Assembly: GCA_946811185.2 (NCBI GenBank)
Contig: OX328097.1
Span: 54,403,063 to 54,467,062, forward strand
Reading direction: 5' to 3'
DNA from: Hippopus hippopus
Lineage: Eukaryota; Mollusca; Bivalvia; Cardiida; Cardiidae
Length of the DNA stretch: 64,000 bases
Both the position numbers and the translations under genes were made by a program. This document shows, one piece after another, positions 51,001-60,000 of the stretch (its first letter is position 1; each line of letters begins with the position of its first letter). A model generated the notes under the pieces. The model searched no databases. It was not told the DNA's origin and saw only the letters and a program-made list of their open reading frames with translations.

Positions 51001-54000
51001 CACAAATATGATCCCACCATACATGAAGATGGACAAAGATATGTTGACGAGAGTATCTGTGATTATTTTGAATCTGTTGAAAACGAGGTAAACAAAAATA
51101 AGTAAGCTTTAAAAAACCTATCAATCCTACCGATGCCAAAAAGCCATTTTAGTTTACACAAACAATGTACATTGAGATTAACTGTAAAAAAACGTGCAGG
51201 CTTATCTCGGATCAACTCTTCTCGATAATTTGAGACAAGAAATATCATTACAATATAAATGCAGACCAGGGCCCTTAATCACCAACCATTCTTGAGGAAG
51301 TTCTTTGTCTTATTCTCCAAGATTTTCTAAATTTGAAAGAAACATAACTTCTGATTGGCTAAACCAACTGGTTTAGCCAATCAGAAGATGTGTTACTTTC
51401 AAATTTAGAAAATTCTGGAGAAGAAGACTACGGATGTCCTTAAGAATGGTTGGTTAATACGCATCCTTCAGGCGTCAATTACAGACGTTAACGTCATTCT
51501 TTTTAACTTGTCAGTCTCACAGCCTAAATAATGGGTTATTGCAGACGACATATATCAAGATCAGATAGCACAAAATGTGCAGTCTGATCTTAGATCTATA
51601 CCGCTCGCTTGTTTACTTTAAACATATTTATTTTACATCGATTGAGAACCAAGTTCTTACAACTTATACTAATCTCTCTCGATTCTGCTTCCTGGGAACT
51701 ACACCAGTACTCGCGCCGAATGTGTGGGCCAGTGAAAAATTGACACCCGTTCCCGGGTATCGAACTCGGGACCTTATGGTTACGAGGCCGACGCTCAGTC
51801 AAGTCTATAGGATAAACATCTTTTATTTATTTCAGTGGACTGTATTTACAGCCGTCAAAAAAGTTCAAGTTTTATAATTGAGCCATGCCCTGTGAAAAGA
51901 AGGCTTAATGCATCTGCAAAAAGTATCGACCCAGGTCAGCCTGCACAGTCCACGCAGGCTTACCTGGGTCGAAACTTTGTTACTTGTCAATTATCTGCGT
52001 GTCAAAGGACCAGTCTACCTCATGATCCATACGGTTGTTAACTTGTTAGACAAAATGAATTTATTGACCCATTACTAAGTGATGTCTTGCTTGGTATATA
52101 CATCTCACAAATGCATTAACGCTTTACCAAACGACAATATTTTGGGCTATACCAAATTGAGAGCACTTGCCGATGACAAAATAAATGCGGCTGAAAAATT
52201 AAAACATGTTGTAAGAAGGATAGAAAACATTGTCGGAAAAGGAGAAAATGCTGGTTACCAGCATTTTCTCCTTTTCCTACAATGTTTTCAAAAGACTTCT
52301 ACCTTAGGGTCGTTAAAACTCGGGATTGTGTGGTAAAGAGTTAAGCCCGCTTTTGCCAGAACATAGTCCATTTATTTGGCACTGAAAGAGTTATACTTCT
52401 GCTGATGTAAAGCACGGACGACGCCAAGTCTCAAATATTTTTCGATACCGTACCCCAGCACATCGATACAGTGGTGATTTGGCCTCTGGCTAAGGTTTAT
52501 TTATCGGGTATCAAAATGAGTGTCTAGTAATTTTTTTTTAAAGATGTTTGGTTTTGAAAGAAGCAAATTACGTTAAATTCTCCGCTTAGGGTCGTATTTC
52601 ATTATGAAATAACTTGGGTGCTTGTTTTCAAAAAAAAAAAAGTATTTTAAGATTCTGGTATATGGAAGCAATTAACTGAAAAGCTCGATTCTTGCGAAGT
52701 AAAATAGCTAATGTACATGTAATTAAAGAAAGATAAAATAACACCACCACCAACAATCAAAATTATATTGGTGAAAGTAAGAGACGTCACAAAAATCGAC
52801 GTGATGAGATACACAAGCCACATTCATGGATGTATTTTGCGGAGTGTGCAGACCAAGAGCTGAATATCGGATAGTGTAGATCACAGATCAGACTGCATGT
52901 TATTAGGTGTTCTTTCTTCATCTACACTGTCTGCAAAAATAATCTAATTCCGTTAGCATAAAAAGGACTACATAATATTCGACGATTTCTAAATTATTAC
53001 ATGCAGTTTTGTGTTACCTTTTGATATGCACCAATAGACGTAAAACTCGAAATATACGTAAAGTCGTAAGGATTCGCATCAATTCTATTGCTGCAGAACC
53101 TGAAATAGTACAAAAATGCTGCTTTTTTCGTGGTCGATCCCGTTTTCAGTAGTAGAGCTCATTACTAAAAGGCGGCCAGAGCATCTTTTAATTTGTTGGC
53201 GATTTAGTTGTATAGGCTGGCTTTTGGCCTACTTTCTTTGTATTGATACCCTCGAATAAATAAATAATGATTTGTGATTGGTAAAAAATATGATCATATT
53301 TATCCTGCAAGCCCTTTTAAGGGTATTTGCGGGCCCATTTATTACACCAATATACAAAGGTTGTTACCGCTTATTGATACTCCGGGACGTTTATATTACA
53401 TGCAAATTACATGAGTACGACAGGGGATCGTCCTTTTTTCACTAATTGGTTTTTCGATATTTTCTTGTGTGTTAACCTTATGCGTTAACAATATGCTTTG
53501 AGCATCCTGGTTATAGAACTGAACTACTTTTCAAGATGGCAATCGATGCAGCGAATTTCAAAATAAAATATAGGTTTATTCAAAACAAAGCGAATGGTAC
53601 GATTCATCCAGCCAGGGTCATCCAGCCATGGTTAGCTAGCATAAAACAGATGACGTGTCATAGCAGACAGGTCAAACTTTGAAGAATATGTCATGGTATA
53701 ATGTATCATGGAGATGCTTTAAACCCCTTTTACCAAAGCGCCGCTCATATGTAATTGAAGATTTCACTTTACAACAATGTACAAAACAATGAGGAAAAAG
53801 AGGCAATTGCTGGCGTGGGTACATTTCAGTATTTTTCTCCATAATGAACCACAAATGAGTTACAATTTTCATATTCGAAGATTCGACCTGACTGCTATGA
53901 CGCATCACCCATCCCCGTATACATGGGAAAAGTAGGGTTTATACCGAAGCTATTAGCCTATTACCAAAGCATGTAGGGCTGTTTTAATAAATGGTCGGTG

Positions 54001-57000
54001 CATAGGTTACATGCTAGCCGATCATAGCTGAATGAATCGCACCAGGTAGCGTTTTATTGAGTAAACGTTTATTTCATTTTGAAATTCAAAGTAACGGTTG
54101 TTGTTTTGAGAAGTAGTCCGGTTCTGTACCCAGAATGCCCAAATTAGATAGATGTGTATTTGTAGAATGTCATCTAGCGGGAGATAATGCCATAAAAAAC
54201 ATCCACATAAAAACCAATTCAAAAGAGGTACAGCAGATATAGCCTATAAAATTGATACTTATTTTGGTTCAAAAGATCTTCAAAATAACTTAATATGTTG
54301 AGGTGCACGTTAGAATCATATCACGAGCACTGCACATTTTCTCAAAATGTGTTCGAAGGGCTGTAAAAGGACATATCTGTATAGGAATGTGTAAGGATTT
54401 TATCTCTTGTCTTACCTTCCATTGTCATCGAAACGATGATATGGAGAATGGAGCAGCTCGTGATAATGACGTCATACCTAGATGAATGAAAGTAGAACTG
54501 AACAGAACAGAATAAGTGGCTGTATTCACCACGCATTCTTAACACATAAAGCGCCTTTCACGACTATATTTTTCTTTGCGTCCAGTGTAGATCAAGATCA
54601 GACTGCACAAAACGTGCAGTCTGATCTTTGATCTACACTGTCCGCTTTGCTGAGAAATTCTTAACTAATTCAACCTTGATATTCCATCTATTTGGGTCTT
54701 ATTTCTGGATTTAACTTGTCTGTCTGATTTATTCGGGGCTATCAGGATTAATAACATTCTTAGTCTGATTCTGAAGAATTTGCTGAATTCCAAAATAACA
54801 CAATTTCTGATTAGTTAAACCAAATGGTGTTACTTATCAGAATTTGCGTTACTTTCTAAATCTAGAATATGACTAAGACTGCAATCTGAAATGGTTGGTG
54901 AAAACGGCCCAAATCTACAAACCATGCGTCCATGGCATAATCGCAGCTCTTGCAGGGTTATAGTGCAGTTATCTATAAGGCTGCTGGACGTGACTCTATA
55001 AGCTTTTTGTGGACAGTGGGAGTTTAGATCAAACTTAAAAAAATATAGAGTCTGATCTTGGATCAACACTGTCCGATACAACGGGAATTTTTTAGGCACA
55101 AGCAGACTGATATTACAGTGTATGACTTCACACTTTCGACTGAAATTTAATTTATTGGCGGTTTAAGGGTAAAGTTTTGATCTTATTACATTAGAGTCCA
55201 AAACATTTGAGCCATGCTCTGTGAAAAGGGGGCTTAATGCACCTGCAAAAAATGTCGACTCAGATCAGCCTGCGCAGTCCGCGCAGGCAGACCTGGACCG
55301 ACACTTTTTGCTATTGGTCATTTTTCTGTGAGTCCAAGGACCAGTTTACCTAATGATTCGGTCGGTTGTCAGACAAGTTGGGCTTTATGGATCCATGATC
55401 ACATGGTGACTTGCTTGGTATCATGCATCCTGAGATGCATTAAGCCCCCTTTTGTCAGAGCACGGCTCATTTATTTCAAATCTTGATGCACTGCATTAAA
55501 TGAGTCATGCTCTGTGGAGTTTTAATGCATCTGCATTAACCCTTTACCAGACGACAAAATTTTAGCCTTGTCCAAATTGAAAACATTTGCAGATGACAAT
55601 TTCACTATAGCACAAATGGTGCAATTTCTCTTTGATAGGACAGAAACATTGTGGGAAAAGGAGAAAATGCTGGTTACCAGCATTTTCTCCTTTTCCCACA
55701 ATGTTTTCAAAAAGGCTTCTTTCCCAGGGTCGTCAAAAGTCGTCATTGAGCTGTAAAGGGTTAAGGATCGACCCATGTCAGTCGTCGGCACCGTTGACTG
55801 ATATAATGTTGTTTAACCCGACTTTCACACTATCTAGCCATATCACGACAACAGCTCACTTATTCATGTATTTTTTGGGGGGATTTCGCCAGTACTAGGC
55901 TAGGGCTCTGAAGTACCGTGCCCAAGGACACCCAAAAACCCTCGAGAATGAATCAAACCTTGGGGCCCTATCTCTCATACCTTACAGCTTAAATAATTGA
56001 ATCTTAACCAATATCTTACCAGTTTGGAAATCGTTTGAAGAACCGTCTTGGTCCGTACGTGTAGATTTTCAGGATAATTTCAATAATGAAAATTATGCAG
56101 AACGGAATGTCAATTCCAGGCACGAAAAACGCCAGCATGAAAATGTGGACAATAACAATGGCGTCAAAAAGAAACTTGTAGAACCTGAAAGAAAAGAAAA
56201 ACAAATAAACTTTCCTCCTTACCAGGCAATGGCCGAACCTAGGTTGTGAGAACTTGTGGCCAGATCCCTTACCATTGTAGGTATCAATGTCTACGAACTT
56301 GAAGTTTTTGTACATTTCTTTTTCATCTAAACAGGTAAATAGGCCTATGGCAATCTTTTGTTTTCAAACTAAACTTTACCACACAGCACAGTGTTAGACT
56401 TGTTCAGATTGAAAGCATTTGTAGGGGAAAATTGAAAGCTGGCGTAAATAATGGGGTTTATTTTTTGATATAGCAGAAAACATTTTGGGAAAACGAGAAA
56501 ATGCTTGCAACCGGGATCATTAAAACTCGACACTGAGTGACAATGGGTTATACGACAATGATACAAAATGTAACTACGGAATATAACGTTGTTGTAACTT
56601 TAGTGAGGCAAGTGTTTGCTTCCGGCTGGGACCGGAGAAAATTTGGCATCTCGTTAGACCGAAGGTCGAGTTATATGTCAAATATTCCGATGCAGCGAGA
56701 AGCAAATACAAGCCCCAGTGACGTTCCTACAACACAATGTTCTTTTTACTTTATAGATCAGCATCTTTAGCTCCAAATCTTGACAAGAATTATTGCATAT
56801 ATAGCCATTCTTGTCTGTTAACGGTAAGAAATTAAAACAAATAGGGCCTACTGGTTCCGTTGATGAAAAAAATTATTTTATGAAGGGCAAATGGATTTAA
56901 TGACGTACCATTTTGTCCCGTCAAATAATGGCAGGGCCCAAATCGAAAGTAGTTGGCATTGCAGGCGTTGTCTGCGCATTTCATATTCTTCGAAGATTCG

Positions 57001-60000
57001 ACGTGTCTGATACGACTCATCACCCATCCCATATACATGGTAAAAGTACATGGTAAAAGTACGGCTTATACCGAATCTATTACCTAAGCCTGTAGGGGGC
57101 TGTTTTAATAAATGGCCGGTGCATATGTTACATGCTAGCTGATCATAGCTGAATGTATCGCACCAGGTAGCGTTTTATTGAGTAAACGTTTATTTCATTT
57201 TGAAATTCAAAGTAACGATTGTTGTTTTGAGAAGCAGTCTGGTTCTGTACCCAGAATGCCCAAATTAGATAGATGTGTATCACTCGTCACAACTCGGCCG
57301 ATTCCGTACCTACATGGCTCCCATCACCCGAGGTATGCCGAATGAGATGTGTATTTGTAGAATGCCATCTAGCGGAAGATAATGGCATTGCAGGTTACGT
57401 CATCATATCATATTTAGGACCGTATTTAACACTGTGTATATAGCCTACCGCTTTTACCCAAATAGTGTCTGATTATATCCGTGTGCGGTGCCTATATTTG
57501 ACCCAGAAAATTTGTTGGAAGATCTGAATAATCACGTAACTTACACACTGTCTACAAAAGCCCGCAAGTACTCGCTCGGGGTAGAGTCGTAAAATCCAGG
57601 GAACTTATGCTCTAACCACGTGGTCCTGTCCTGGACTTCAGTTACCGGGACATTTAACAGATCAGCGACGTTCATGAACTCTTTACGACCTGGAAATGAG
57701 ATATATTTCTTATTAACCCTTCACCACGTAATCCCGTATTTTAATGACCCTGCGATTAAAGGTTTTTGAAACAGTGTAGACAAACGAGATAATGCTGGTA
57801 ACTCTTTACCCAAGACTGCCGGTGCTCGGAGTACATATGTACGCTACCATAAATCATAAGCAAACATTCAACTATCTAGCTGCTGAGCCCGATAGCTCAG
57901 TGTGTAACGTACAGATCCTTGAAACCAGGGGGGTAGTTGGTTCGAATTCCTTGTTCGACCATTATTTTCCCTCGCTGATCGATGACTGCTAAATTGCGAC
58001 ATGATTCATTCCTCTCTCACCGCTGATCATTGTTTCGACAATGGTAATGTGGGGAAAGTAGCAAATGGCCTGGGAAGAATGGTGTGCAAAGTTTTGGTTA
58101 AAGAGCCTCCAGGGCAGCATGGATAGCTGCATTAGCCGCCACGTTTTAATTGAAATAATATTACAAATGGCCTTTAAAACCAGACAGACAAACAAAGGAA
58201 AAACAAAAACACACACACAAATCAGCTATCTGACCAGTCAGGCAACTTTTTCCAACAAACTCAATTTCATACCAATGTGTCCACATTTCTTCATGTCCAA
58301 TATCAACATTAGTAAGTCCACTTGGTTTTTGCTCAAGTCCGGTTTGGTCAGTTCCATGAGACGTTTCCAGATTTTATAGGTTACCATGTCTTCTCCGTTA
58401 AAGTTCACTTTGATAACAGCGAATGCTTGACCAAGTTTCTTTTTCTTCCCTCGAACACTTCTCAAAATTTCTTCCTGTAACAAACAGTCTTAACAAATAT
58501 CACCACGTCATGATTATATTTTTTAGATAAGCATTCGTTTTCATAAGATTTATTCATCTTCATCATCATCATCATCATCATCACAACAACCCCCACCATA
58601 ACATTTATCATGTTAATAATTTTTATCATCATTATCACTGATCTGGGGATTCGAGCCAGCGCCCCTTCCCACTGGTTTTACCGACTATGCTACCGAGCTC
58701 GACCAGACAGAAATAAGAGAAGAATGAATCACGGCTTACCGTAAAGTGTTCCATTTAATCTTTGAAAAAAAAAGACAGATGCTGGCCGAGACTCGAATTA
58801 ACGAACCCTGTATTGCCAGACCAACACGGCACCACTGAGATACCTTGGTTCGGCCCATATTACGCTGCAGTTTCACCAGAAAAAACATGTTTTTGACCGA
58901 TTTGTTAAAATGTATTTATCTAAACAAAAAGAGGAAAAAGAAAAATATAACCTACCTTCATATTTTCGTTATAACTGTGGTATGCGACCGCCAGAAACAC
59001 GTTCAGCAACATATAAAAGCAGACCAGTATATAGATGAAGAAGAAGATACAGTAGAATGGACTGCTGTCATAGGCTGGTAACCTGGAATTATATCAGCCA
59101 TACTCTATGAAAAGGGGCTTAATGCATCTGCAAAAAGTATCGACCCAGGTCAGCCTGCGCAGTCCGCGCAGGCTGACCTGGGTCGAAACTGTTTGCTTTT
59201 TGTGAATTTTTTGCATGTTCAAAAAATATTTCACCTCTGATCCCGTCGAATTGTTAGACAAAATCATTTTATAAAGATCCACAGAAATTACGATCTTTTA
59301 ATTATGTTTTGACTTGCTAAAGTCTTGGTAGGTATAATGCATCACAGAGATAAATTAAAGCCCTTTGCTAAAGCACAGCTCTTATTTAAATATAGATCAC
59401 ATGATGGTCCACAAAGAAAAAGCTTGTTTGTGAACTTTACACTCTTTACCAGACGAAAACAATTTAGACTGGTCTAATTTGGAAGCATTTGCAGACTGCT
59501 TATAAGTTGAAAGTGGCTGAAATGATGGGATTTTGTCGTTGAAAGGGTAGAAAATACTATGGGAAATGGAGAAAATGGTGCTGACCATCATTTTCTCCTT
59601 ATTCCATACTGTTTTCATGAAGACTCAGGGCTAGTAAAAACTGAGACTGCTTCGTAAAAGGTTGTCATCGTCACAATATTTTTCATACTTTTAAGTGGTA
59701 TGATTTAAATTTAAATGCATTTAACAGCTGCATTGTTTTGGGCCACTATTGGGCCTTTAAGATTCCCTGAATGACTATGCTGGGCACAAGAAATTGTGAA
59801 CTAGTATTATAAAAAAGACAATAAGCTAAAGACACTAGGCAACGCCTATCTGATTTCCTGGTATATCCAAACTATCAGTTCCTATCTGTTGTTTCTATCG
59901 TAACATCAAGGAAATTGTTGAGTAACCTTCAACCAAACATCCCGTTTTAACAGCCCAGAGGAATAGGGCTTTTGAAAACATCGTGGGAAAAGGAGAAAAT

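Noticed and set aside
58785..58860. Functional tRNA on the minus strand
   Set aside because: Some acceptor pairing exists, but the D and T arms do not close properly.
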